From Marinilabiliaceae bacterium UBA5213 (GTDB lineage: Bacteria > Bacteroidota > Bacteroidia > Bacteroidales > Marinilabiliaceae), in the NCBI GenBank assembly GCA_002412555.1, contig DHVH01000235.1, forward strand, positions 1 to 17,623: a stretch of 17,623 nt of DNA, read 5' to 3'. Of this stretch, positions 1 to 6,757 are shown piece by piece. The translations under genes and the position numbers were made by a program. Each line of letters opens with the position of its first letter. Position 1 is the stretch's first letter. Under the pieces are notes generated by a model. It made no database searches. It worked only from the letters and a program-made list of their open reading frames with translations, and was not told the origin of the DNA.

Positions 1-474
1 ATTGTAGTAAGTACGAGCAGTGCTTAGTGTAAAGCTGCTTCCCTGAAAGACAACCGTTCCGCCTCCTTGTCCCTTAGTTATAAAATGGGTGGCATCCCCA
101 GAAGGAAAATTATCTCCTTGCATCAACATCCGTCCGTTTCCACGAATGGCTGTGAAAGAGTGAGCTGATGTTGTTCCTAAATCCAAACGTCCATCCACAG
201 TTATGGTACCACAAGTTAATTCCAATGCTGGCTCCCTTACCGGAACAGTAATGGTCACCCCAGTTTTAATTACGACATTGTCAGTAACCAATTGTGGAAA
301 ACCTCCTGAAGGATTATAATAGACTGCAGCAGCCGGATCAAGTGTCCAGTTATTGTTATCATCCCAGTCTCCGCTATTCAGTGCATACCAGGTTTGTTGA
401 CCAACAACTGAACCGATGGTAAGTACACTTAGCACAAACAATAATCCCAACTTCAACATGTATAGCTTCTTCAT
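1..474 (-). CDS. Secreted T9SS-type surface protein, N-terminal part (cut by left edge)
   Basis: The frame is open from an ATG at 474 to the left edge (158 codons visible, no stop), so the gene continues outside the window. The protein starts MKKLYMLKLGLLFVLSVLTI, a clear Sec signal peptide with likely cleavage near GSVVGQ. It continues with a W/N-rich stretch (ALNSGDWDDNNNWTLDP) and a beta-rich, Gly/Thr-rich region resembling the surface adhesin-like proteins of Bacteroidota. An in-frame ATG at 483 would add only three residues (MVH); the 474 start is chosen because the paralogue at 782-3430 starts at the matching MKK. Leader, signal peptide and W-N-W domain are all shared with that paralogue. 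A C-terminal T9SS sorting domain is expected but lies beyond the window. Function is unknown; secretion is well supported. Confidence 0.8.
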   Translation of the reverse strand, partial: MKKLYMLKLGLLFVLSVLTIGSVVGQQTWYALNSGDWDDNNNWTLDPAAAVYYNPSGGFPQLVTDNVVIKTGVTITVPVREPALELTCGTITVDGRLDLGTTSAHSFTAIRGNGRMLMQGDNFPSGDATHFITKGQGGGTVVFQGSSFTLSTARTYYN

Positions 475-653
475 ATGAACCATTTTGTGTATCCTTATTG
501 AAAAAATTAATCATTTTGTGTTCTACCTTGCTCTTGGGATCTTCTTGCCCAAGCTTAAATAAAAGCAAAATACAAAAGTAACAATCAGACAAGTATTTCT
601 ACGAAAAAGTCAAGGCTTGGTTGACTATTACGGCAAATAAGTCAGAAATTTTG

Positions 654-683
654 ACGAATCAATAATTTTCTGTGGCAAACGAA
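654..683 (-). promoter_or_regulatory. LytTR/AlgR-type direct-repeat operator upstream of the left surface-protein gene
   Basis: On the minus strand two half-sites, TTCGTTTGC (683-675) and TTGATTCGT (662-654), are separated by exactly 12 nt. They are imperfect copies of the arrangement at 3607-3636. The two sites align without gaps: TTTnCGTTnGnCACA, then 8 nt, then four variable bases and TTCGTCA. The site ends 179 nt before the ATG at 474, against 176 nt in the paralogous gene. On its own this copy is degenerate; the support comes from conserved sequence, spacing and distance. Confidence 0.5.
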
Positions 684-733
684 AAAAGAAAAGTGTTCAA
701 TTTTAACTTTAACATAGGACACTTAAACAAAAG

Positions 734-759
734 CAACCGGACTGAGGTCAGTCCGGTTG
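734..759. terminator. Bidirectional rho-independent terminator
   Basis: A perfect inverted repeat, CAACCGGACTGA / TCAGTCCGGTTG, closes on a short loop around GG. T-rich tracts follow it on both strands (TTTTTGTTT on plus, CTTTTGTTTAAG on minus). It lies 22 nt downstream of the stop codon of the 782-3430 gene. It should end that transcript and insulate the leftward surface-protein gene. Confidence 0.85.
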
Positions 760-781
760 TTTTTGTTTAATATATATTGAC

Positions 782-3430
782 TTAGTTGCCTTTAACCATC
801 ACCCGCTCACTCTTTACGTTATTTCCAAACTGAGCGCGCACGATATAAATGCCCGATTGAGAGGGCAAGAAAACCAAGGTGCGGCTGCTACGGGCTGGCA
901 CTTCACTAATCTTACGGCCCTCAATGGTATAGATTTCTACAATGCCATGTCCACCTTGCAACACTTCAATGCTTACGCTAATCAATACTTTATCGGCAAT
1001 GCTTTTTATACTAATAGCACTTTGTGCATTTGCCGTCTCCTGTAGGCTGGTGCTAACCATTTGCCCTACTTCATCATTAGATGGCAGTTCGCTCTCATCA
1101 TTTTCGTTACTATTGGCATCATCAGAATCGATTGTGGCATCATCACCACCATCCTCAGCAACCTGCTCATCGCCATGGTCTACGTCATTTTCAGCTGCAG
1201 CATTATCAGTGGCTTCTTCAGCAGCCTCATCTGTAGCCTCATCTGTAGCTTCATCTGTAGCCTCATCTGTAACTTCATCTGTAGCTTCATCTGTAGCTTC
1301 ATCTGTAGTCTCATCTGTAGTCTCATCAGTGACTTCTTCAGTAGTACCATCAGTGGTCTCATCAGTGGCTTCTTCAGTAGCATCAGCGGATTCTGTGTGT
1401 TCTCCATCACTAACTTCCTCAATGACCTCGGGCTCCTCCGTTTCTATGTCCGTTTCCCCACTATCCTCTTGCTCATCTTCAACAACAGGCTCATACGTCA
1501 AATGGATTATAAATCTATCATGATTGGTACCTACCTCCGTAACCGAATAATTATAGATATTGGTCTCTCTTAATTGAATGGAAGTATTGGTTTGCAAATC
1601 TTGCAACCAGGCGACATAATCACCGCTAAAAGCATTTAAATCAAATCTCAACTGGACTTCTCCTGCGGTTTTGTTCCGAACGCTCAAAGGAAAAGAATAG
1701 GACTCGTTCTCCAATTCAGGAAGTCCGTTTATCGCCATTGCTCTTTCACCCACACGGGTAAAAACTTCAGGAATGCCTTCTGCATCATTGAACATCTTTT
1801 CAGAGTCACCCCGATCCAGGCCAAGTTCAGAATTCTCAGAAAAATAGAGTACGGCACCATCTGCTCCGCTTTCATTGGAAGCCACAATGCGAATGACATT
1901 GCTTGAGCTACTTCCACCACGTGAGCTCTTTAAACGGGCTCCCGCGGCAACATGCTGACGAACATTATTATCAATAGTAATTGAACCTTCACCCAGAGAA
2001 GATATCCAAACACTCTGAAGTGGCGGAATAATGGCCAATTCACTTTCATTGCCAAAATCAACTCCATCAGGAAAAACTGCAGCCCTGGCGTTTTCATCGG
2101 CAAAACGGTTATAGGCTACAAACGTCATAACACCATTTACTCTAGCCCTATAATAGATGGTTCCACCAATGTTGTTCCTTGACCAGCCAGTGTCCTCCTG
2201 CCAGTTAATTGCACTGGGGTATGGATTACCAAACAAATAATATTGATTGTTCGCAAAGTTTCGGGAAATAGCCCCATTGTTCAAATCCCCGGTATAGGAA
2301 ACAACATGATCGACATCTTCTTCGGTCAGTCGATATTTAATAGAAAGACCTTCGAGTTGTGAAATAGCTACTCCTGCCCCAATCCTGTACCAACGGTTGG
2401 CTCTATGGACATTCACCCAAGCCTCAGCAGTTCTGAATTGGCCATTCTCATTTAACAAAGCATAAATATCGGATTTTACCTCTTTAATCGGCTGGCTAAC
2501 ATAGTACCACTCATCGCGTGGGAATTCAAGAGAAATCCGAGTCTTACCTACCACCTCTCCTTTTGTAATCAAGGAAGCCAAGCCATTAACCTTTGTGGTA
2601 TTCTCCATTACAAGACCACCTTCTTCCTGAATAGTCAGAGTACCATTCACTGTTAATTTTGCACCAGGCTTGAGCGTTAATAAAGCGCCTGCATCAATGG
2701 TAAGATTATTCACCTCTAATATACCATCATTGGAAACAATCAAAGGATTATCATTAGAAGTTTTTATCCGCACATTGGAAGTTAAAGTAGGCAATCTATT
2801 GCCTGTCCAGTTAGCTGGATTATTCCAATTGCTATTACCGTTATTCCCAATCCACTGATAGCCAATGGCGACGGGCACAATCACATCATCAATTATATCA
2901 CCTAAATTGATACCACTTATTGTTGAATTCTTCAATTCAGCTGGAATATCCGCATAATCACCATAAGGAGTACCCCCCGGAACACCTACAATTTCAGCAT
3001 CTGGGTTCAGAAAAAATATTTTTAAATCATCATTCCCCTGAGTCGTCAATGAAGATACATTTACATTTCCACCTACCACCAAATCTCCGTTATTCTTTAT
3101 GGTAGCTGTAGGTGAAGTAGAAATTAAATCGCCTTGAACGATTATTTTCCCACTTGATTCGATATTGTTTCCATAAGAAACAAGATTGCCGTAAACGATC
3201 AAAGCACCTCCATTGCTTATATCAATATTTCCATAGGTGAGTAGATTGCCGTATATAATTAGAACAGTACCGTTATTAACTTCAATGTTATTTCCAACAT
3301 TGTAAACATAGGTAACAACACCAGTTTCAGGATCTGTGGTTGTACTGTTTTCCGCAGCCCTAACTTGCCCTATGAGCATTCCAAACAGTATTACCAGTAA
3401 GCCCAACTTCACTTTGTATTGCTTTTTCAT
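782..3430 (-). CDS. T9SS-secreted surface protein with acidic TDEA-repeat linker and Por sorting domain (882 aa)
   Basis: Large secreted protein, probably anchored at or released from the cell surface by the Type IX secretion system. It has a signal peptide (residues 1-25, MKKQYKVKLGLLVILFGMLI then GQVRA). A beta-rich region with many 'GNLLTYGN'-like turns follows, then a W-N-W segment (WIGNNGNSNWNNPANW) and a middle region with the NPYPSAINW motif often seen in big T9SS proteins. Next is a low-complexity acidic linker of 15 xT(D/E)E units. The last ~70 residues fit the T9SS type A sorting domain (VEIYTIEGRKISEV..., ...SGIYIVRAQFG..., KSERVMVKGN). The ATG at 3430 is preferred to the upstream ATG at 3460, because the added ten residues are charged, would displace the signal peptide, and coincide with the leader shared with the paralogue. 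No catalytic motif is seen; an adhesin or matrix role is a guess. Confidence 0.88.
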   Translation of the reverse strand: MKKQYKVKLGLLVILFGMLIGQVRAAENSTTTDPETGVVTYVYNVGNNIEVNNGTVLIIYGNLLTYGNIDISNGGALIVYGNLVSYGNNIESSGKIIVQGDLISTSPTATIKNNGDLVVGGNVNVSSLTTQGNDDLKIFFLNPDAEIVGVPGGTPYGDYADIPAELKNSTISGINLGDIIDDVIVPVAIGYQWIGNNGNSNWNNPANWTGNRLPTLTSNVRIKTSNDNPLIVSNDGILEVNNLTIDAGALLTLKPGAKLTVNGTLTIQEEGGLVMENTTKVNGLASLITKGEVVGKTRISLEFPRDEWYYVSQPIKEVKSDIYALLNENGQFRTAEAWVNVHRANRWYRIGAGVAISQLEGLSIKYRLTEEDVDHVVSYTGDLNNGAISRNFANNQYYLFGNPYPSAINWQEDTGWSRNNIGGTIYYRARVNGVMTFVAYNRFADENARAAVFPDGVDFGNESELAIIPPLQSVWISSLGEGSITIDNNVRQHVAAGARLKSSRGGSSSSNVIRIVASNESGADGAVLYFSENSELGLDRGDSEKMFNDAEGIPEVFTRVGERAMAINGLPELENESYSFPLSVRNKTAGEVQLRFDLNAFSGDYVAWLQDLQTNTSIQLRETNIYNYSVTEVGTNHDRFIIHLTYEPVVEDEQEDSGETDIETEEPEVIEEVSDGEHTESADATEEATDETTDGTTEEVTDETTDETTDEATDEATDEVTDEATDEATDEATDEAAEEATDNAAAENDVDHGDEQVAEDGGDDATIDSDDANSNENDESELPSNDEVGQMVSTSLQETANAQSAISIKSIADKVLISVSIEVLQGGHGIVEIYTIEGRKISEVPARSSRTLVFLPSQSGIYIVRAQFGNNVKSERVMVKGN
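1202..1381 (-). repeat. 12-bp coding tandem repeat (15 units, consensus ATDE)
   Basis: Fifteen in-frame 12-nt units encode ATEE, ATDE, TTDG, TTEE, VTDE, TTDE and so on to ATDN. Neighbouring units in the middle (gcttcatctgta / gcctcatctgta on plus) are nearly identical, while the ends are degenerate. This suggests expansion from the centre by slippage or unequal crossing-over. The repeat forms a strongly acidic, probably extended linker just before the T9SS sorting region. The period is a multiple of three, so changes in copy number keep the frame. Confidence 0.92.
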
Positions 3431-3855
3431 ATGAAACGTTTTGTGTTTACTTTTTCTCAAATCTATCCCCAGACACCTAGTTGTTTCAATTTCTTACAAT
3501 CCTCAACCAAAACCTTATTAACTTCTTAATTAAGGTCGCTTGCTGTTTGTACGCATTATTTCTGCCCTCAGTTTCACCAATAAATGTTAATATCAACTCA
3601 ATAATGACGAACGGTATAAAATTTGTGACGAACGGAAATTTTTCCCTGACATAAAATCTCCCACCCACTTGCAAAATGAAAAATAAACAATTTTCAATTT
3701 AAATGTTAACAAACACTATATTCAACTTTCGCCTGAAGAACCAACTTGTTTCTCAATACTTATAAAATTAGCAATCATGGTTTAGTTCCCATTTATTGCC
3801 ATTTTTTGGTTAATATTGCCCATAATTATTGTTCTCTATTTTGCACTGTCAACTC
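3431..3855. other. AT-rich divergent intergenic region between surface-protein gene and S26B-like gene
   Basis: This 425-bp stretch has no convincing gene. It holds the divergent promoters for the minus-strand surface protein and the plus-strand peptidase-like gene, the LytTR-type direct repeat at 3607-3636, and a leader shared with the left paralogue (ACACAAAACGTTTCATATG against ACACAAAATGGTTCATATG). A weak plus-strand promoter-like pair (TTG, 18 nt, TATTTTGC at 3837-3844) lies close before the ATG at 3856. If used, the leader would be very short and the upstream ATG at 3829 would be excluded. An imperfect inverted repeat CCTTATTAA/TTAATTAAGG is also present. Confidence 0.6.
3607..3636 (-). 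promoter_or_regulatory. LytTR/AlgR-type direct-repeat operator upstream of the 882-aa surface protein
   Basis: On the minus strand TCCGTTCGT (3636-3628) and ACCGTTCGT (3615-3607) are separated by 12 nt, a 21-bp period of two helical turns. The two copies share the ten-base identity CCGTTCGTCA. CCGTTCGTC is the core recognised by AlgR, a LytTR-family regulator, and LytTR regulators typically bind two direct repeats about 12 bp apart. The site ends 176 nt before the ATG at 3430. Binding by a LytTR protein is inferred; no such regulator is encoded in the window. Confidence 0.65.
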
Positions 3856-4317
3856 ATGGCTCAACTATCACCGGATAAATATCTTTCAGTGTTGGACGAC
3901 CTTCTGGCAAAAGGCCAGACAGTTCAGGTGTCGGTACGCGGCATGAGCATGTTTCCACTCTTAATGAAAGGGGATGTGGTGCTGGTGAAGTCGGTAACTT
4001 ATGTGACACTACGCAAAGGTGACATTGTGGTGTTTGAACGAAATGACATTTGGGTGGCGCACCGTCTGATACACAAGACCGATGGAAAGCTGAGAACTCA
4101 AGGTGATGGCAATCGTGTAATTGATGCTACTCTGCCTTTTAGCAGCGTGAAAGGAGTGGTGGTGAAAGTAACAAAGTCAAGGTGGTTGCTGGCCAGATGG
4201 GCCACGAAATGGCCTGGCCGGACATTGGCTTACACTTACATTGTTACAGGCCCGACATTCTGCCTACTGGGGCGCATAGCCTCGAAAGTTTACTGCATGC
4301 TAAAAAAACAGAATTAA
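3856..4317 (+). CDS. S24/S26 family protein, SipW/ER-type (S26B) signal-peptidase-like (153 aa)
   Basis: It resembles signal peptidase I-like serine peptidases of the S26B (SipW, archaeal, ER) subgroup. Visible motifs are the nucleophile box VRGMSMFPLLMKGD (Ser31 in SMxP), a GDIVVF strand (55-60), AHRLIH (His69, the S26B replacement for the usual lysine) and TQGDGNRVID (Asp84 and Asp90). Spacing and order fit an intact Ser-His-Asp catalytic set. Unlike typical signal peptidases it has no N-terminal membrane anchor; one hydrophobic stretch lies near the C terminus (about residues 124-140). The ATG at 3856 is preferred to 3829 because MAQLSPDKYLSVLDDLL makes a sensible amphipathic start. It is the only plus-strand gene and converges on the AbiEii remnant. 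Similar short S24/S26 proteins occur in Bacteroidota near peptide-modification genes, but none is seen here. Its substrate is unknown. Confidence 0.75.
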   Translation: MAQLSPDKYLSVLDDLLAKGQTVQVSVRGMSMFPLLMKGDVVLVKSVTYVTLRKGDIVVFERNDIWVAHRLIHKTDGKLRTQGDGNRVIDATLPFSSVKGVVVKVTKSRWLLARWATKWPGRTLAYTYIVTGPTFCLLGRIASKVYCMLKKQN

Positions 4318-4332
4318 TAAAACTCCATCTTT

Positions 4333-4599
4333 CTACAAGTATCTTATTCTATCAGCTAATTGAAGAAAATAATCATTCGACCAAAGATCCAATTCCTGCG
4401 GGTTTTGAACGAAGGGTAGAACATCACGCTTTACCATTTTGATATCAGTAGAATCAAGTCTCTTCTTAAGTATCTCAACAAAAGCATACTGATCCATATC
4501 CACACCGTTAAATTCTTTGGTTCAGATTTGGAATTGAGCAACTTTTACCAACAATGGCAAAGTGGAAGTTGCTTTTTGCAAATGCTCAACTAGCCAGAC
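4333..4599 (-). pseudogene. Remnant of an AbiEii/AbiGii-type nucleotidyltransferase toxin gene (C-terminal end)
   Basis: On the minus strand an ATG-poor frame ends at TAG (4335-4333). It reads TKEFNGVDMDQYAFVEILKK, then RLDSTDIKMVKRDVLPFVQN, then PQELDLWSNDYFLQLADRIR and YL. This looks like the C terminus of AbiEii-family toxins (kkDVlpFi.d...L.lWS.dyF..l..ri). Upstream in the same frame lies LVEHLQKATSTLPLLVKVAQ followed by FQI and a TGA at 4524-4522; the frame is then bounded by the lipoprotein stop at 4600. The nucleotidyltransferase domain, start codon and AbiEi antitoxin are all absent, so this is a decayed fragment. Attribution rests on recalled family pattern, not on a search. It marks the block as a site of defence/toxin gene turnover. 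Confidence 0.6.
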
Positions 4600-5307
4600 T
4601 CAATCCGACAAATAGGGCTCACATATTTTATCCATTTCTATAATATTCTGCAACTCTAATTTTTCATACAGGCTAAATAGGGTTGTAAATCCTTGTCGCA
4701 CTTCTCCAAAATCACTTTCAAAAACTTTTTTTCTTAAATATTCTACCCTAATGATCTGATGATCGCTTAAGGTAGTTTTTGGTATAAATAATGGCTCTGC
4801 GTCTTTAGCAACAAAAACGAAATCAGGCTCTTCTAATTCGACTTTTGATGTTTCAAATAGCTGAATTTCAAAAGACTGCATATCCATACCAATGTAACTA
4901 AACTTTAATGAGTCGTCTAAATCTGAGATATACATGAATATACTCTCATCCGGAACAATACCCTTGTTTTCAATAAATAGAAGTTTTTCAATAAAAAAAT
5001 TGGGATCCCAAATTCTAAAAAACCGATAATCAACTGAATCGTTGTTAAAACTTGTATGAACGCCTAGACTGAAAACTACTGATCTTCGCATAATAGTATC
5101 CCCGACCTCTGAAAGCCAGAGTATATCCTCATCAATAAAACCTCCATCGAGTGTATCATTCCAATGTCTTTCAAACTGCAGACTCCCGTCTAAAAAATAA
5201 ACGCTTTCAAGGTGCTCATAAACTCTTGAATATGATCCCTCGTCCGTATTGAACGCACATGACATCAAAATTAATGACATTACGCTAACTGATACAAAAT
5301 ATCTCAT
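4600..5307 (-). CDS. Lipoprotein of unknown function, candidate T6SS immunity protein (235 aa)
   Basis: The protein starts MRYFVSVSVMSLILMSCAFN, a short signal peptide with a lipobox (LMSC) and lipidated Cys17, so it should be anchored in the periplasm or outer membrane. The rest is acidic and beta-rich with no family I recognise. The ATG at 5307 is chosen; a TTG two codons earlier is possible. It starts 14 nt after the stop of the 335-aa gene, so the two are almost certainly co-transcribed with the tssD pair. A lipoprotein immediately downstream of a presumed T6SS cargo gene is a common arrangement for immunity proteins against toxins acting in the periplasm. That role is inference from position. 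It has no nearby terminator and is followed directly by the AbiEii remnant. Confidence 0.72.
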   Translation of the reverse strand: MRYFVSVSVMSLILMSCAFNTDEGSYSRVYEHLESVYFLDGSLQFERHWNDTLDGGFIDEDILWLSEVGDTIMRRSVVFSLGVHTSFNNDSVDYRFFRIWDPNFFIEKLLFIENKGIVPDESIFMYISDLDDSLKFSYIGMDMQSFEIQLFETSKVELEEPDFVFVAKDAEPLFIPKTTLSDHQIIRVEYLRKKVFESDFGEVRQGFTTLFSLYEKLELQNIIEMDKICEPYLSD

Positions 5308-5321
5308 AATCAAAACAATTC

Positions 5322-6329
5322 CTATTTATGATTCTTCCAAAAATTAACACTTGAGTTCGATGGAAGTGGATATCGCTGATTCAGTGAGTCTTTCTGCTCC
5401 TTCGAAATAACAATTCCTTTATTTATTTTGTACTCCGAGAAGGAACCTATTCGATATTCATATATCACACCTCTAAAATTTGCCACCGGCCAAGCTGCTG
5501 AATCAGGATGAGAGTAGGTGCTGGAAATATTGTTCTGATTCACACTCGCCATCTCCCAAGCACTCTTTCCCGTAACTAAAGCAGAATCGGTACCATTGTT
5601 GAAAATCCGGTCACCTGCTCTAATTTCGGTCATTAGGGCTTGCTGAACGGAGGTTTTTACTTTTATCAAGGCATTTCTACCATTAACAACTTCATTTGCC
5701 ACAGTAACCTCCTTTATGGCTTTAGCAAGAGCGCTGTTCTCATGCCCACTACGGGACTTATACCGGGGTTTACCTTTACCTTTGGCTAAACCGAGGAGTC
5801 CGGGAAGGGTGTCAATATCAACAAAAATAATATTGATATTTCCGCTGGAGTGAATGGCCGGACCAAAACCTCCATGTTTTGAGGTGAGTGTCAAAAATGT
5901 ACCTGAAGAAAAAGTGCGACCATTACCGACATGATCGCCTGATCCAGACAGTTTAATGCTACACATAACCCTTAGTAATGCTATTAGGCTGCTCACCACT
6001 TTATCCTCATCCGGATCTTCTTCATTGTCCCCATCCACTTTGTGATACGGGTAGTCGGATAATTTCTCTTTCCAATGAGGTTCGAAATGGGTACTTGATT
6101 GTCTGGCCACAGTCTCCGTTTCCAAGAAACTTCTGTTGTAGGCTTCGTGAGAAACATCGACAAACTGGGCATTAATCGTTGCCAGGTTGCACTTAAGCCC
6201 GTGACTACCGTCCCTGCCGGGATCAATGGTACTTTTATAGGCATAACCAACCCCTATTACATATCCTTCATAAAGAATATGAGTGTTGCGTAAATGCGTG
6301 AATTCTTCGTCTGTAATATATCTGGGCAT
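5322..6329 (-). CDS. Unknown 335-aa protein, candidate T6SS(iii) effector
   Basis: I do not recognise a domain. The gene follows two tssD genes by 11 nt and precedes a lipoprotein gene, the layout expected for an effector carried by Hcp. There is no signal peptide or membrane segment, consistent with T6SS export. Visible parts are an N-terminal region (residues 1-95), an acidic hinge DGDNEEDPDEDK (99-110), and a central Gly/His/Ser-rich core (127-175). The core includes SGDHVGNGRTF (130-140) and SKHGGFGPAIHSSGN (150-164), followed by a hydrophobic strand IIFVDID. Then come a basic stretch GKGKPRYKSRSGH (184-196) and a C-terminal region ending NFWKNHK. The clustered His residues (133, 152, 160) could be catalytic or metal-binding, but that is a guess. 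It could instead be a structural cargo adaptor. Confidence 0.65.
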   Translation of the reverse strand: MPRYITDEEFTHLRNTHILYEGYVIGVGYAYKSTIDPGRDGSHGLKCNLATINAQFVDVSHEAYNRSFLETETVARQSSTHFEPHWKEKLSDYPYHKVDGDNEEDPDEDKVVSSLIALLRVMCSIKLSGSGDHVGNGRTFSSGTFLTLTSKHGGFGPAIHSSGNINIIFVDIDTLPGLLGLAKGKGKPRYKSRSGHENSALAKAIKEVTVANEVVNGRNALIKVKTSVQQALMTEIRAGDRIFNNGTDSALVTGKSAWEMASVNQNNISSTYSHPDSAAWPVANFRGVIYEYRIGSFSEYKINKGIVISKEQKDSLNQRYPLPSNSSVNFWKNHK

Positions 6330-6340
6330 AAGCTAATTTT

Positions 6341-6739
6341 CTACCAATGGTTATCAAAACTTAGTTCGTTAATTCTTAGCTCTTCAGGCGATATGGTAAT
6401 GATCGATGACACCCCGCCGCCTGCTGAGTCAATCTGCTGCGTAAATCCAACGCAGTAGGCATTCATAAAATCCACCTTAAAGGGTGAACTCCCAGATTTT
6501 ACTTTAAATACCACACTGCCATTTTTGGCAGTGTTCTTCATGGCCCAGACGTACACATTATCGGGCACTGTTTCCAAAAAGGTTCCCCGAAGTAAGCCTC
6601 CTCTGACTTCATCCTGTGGTTGTCCTTTGTGATCGACAGACTGGCCAAAACCAATATTGAATGTATCCAATTCAAATTCTTTGCCGTCCAGCTGTAGCCA
6701 AACGGTATAATCGCTATCTATTTGCGGAAGTCCAAACAT
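6341..6739 (-). CDS. tssD: T6SS tube protein TssD (Hcp-like), second copy (132 aa)
   Basis: Hcp-like protein of the Bacteroidota T6SS(iii). It begins MFGLPQIDSDYTVWLQLDGK and contains the segment DHKGQPQDEVRGGLLRGTF, typical of this family (the other copy has DRNGKPQTDVKGGTIEVVY). The length of ~130 aa is normal for Hcp/TssD, which forms hexameric rings that stack into the secreted tube and chaperone cargo in their lumen. The C terminus has the usual beta strands (SSIITISPEELRINELSF). It follows the first tssD by 18 nt and precedes the candidate effector by 11 nt. Such paired copies usually differ in the cargo they carry. No sheath, baseplate or ATPase genes lie in the window, so the machine must be encoded elsewhere. 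Confidence 0.85.
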   Translation of the reverse strand: MFGLPQIDSDYTVWLQLDGKEFELDTFNIGFGQSVDHKGQPQDEVRGGLLRGTFLETVPDNVYVWAMKNTAKNGSVVFKVKSGSSPFKVDFMNAYCVGFTQQIDSAGGGVSSIITISPEELRINELSFDNHW

Positions 6740-6757
6740 AACTATTGCATTTTAAAA

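Noticed and set aside
374..592. 72-aa minus-strand open frame
   Set aside because: It is in a different frame from the signal-peptide gene starting at 474 and overlaps its leader; it has no family features.
942..1573. Long plus-strand open frames rich in Ser/Val or Ile/Cys across the TDEA repeat
   Set aside because: They are antisense readings of the 12-nt repeat within a well-supported T9SS gene; the low-complexity sequence is a frame artefact.
3486..3674. 62-aa minus-strand open frame in the divergent spacer
   Set aside because: It overlaps the LytTR-type operator and promoter region, lacks recognisable features and has AT-rich chance composition.
4182..4442. 86-aa plus-strand open frame overlapping the S26B gene end
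   Set aside because: It is out of frame with the peptidase gene and antisense to the AbiEii remnant, which explains its second half.
4537..4577. Inverted repeat AGCAACTT / AAGTTGCT followed by five T on plus, as a terminator for the S26B gene
   Set aside because: The loop is 21 nt, the T-run is short and it lies over 200 nt from the stop codon; chance is likely.
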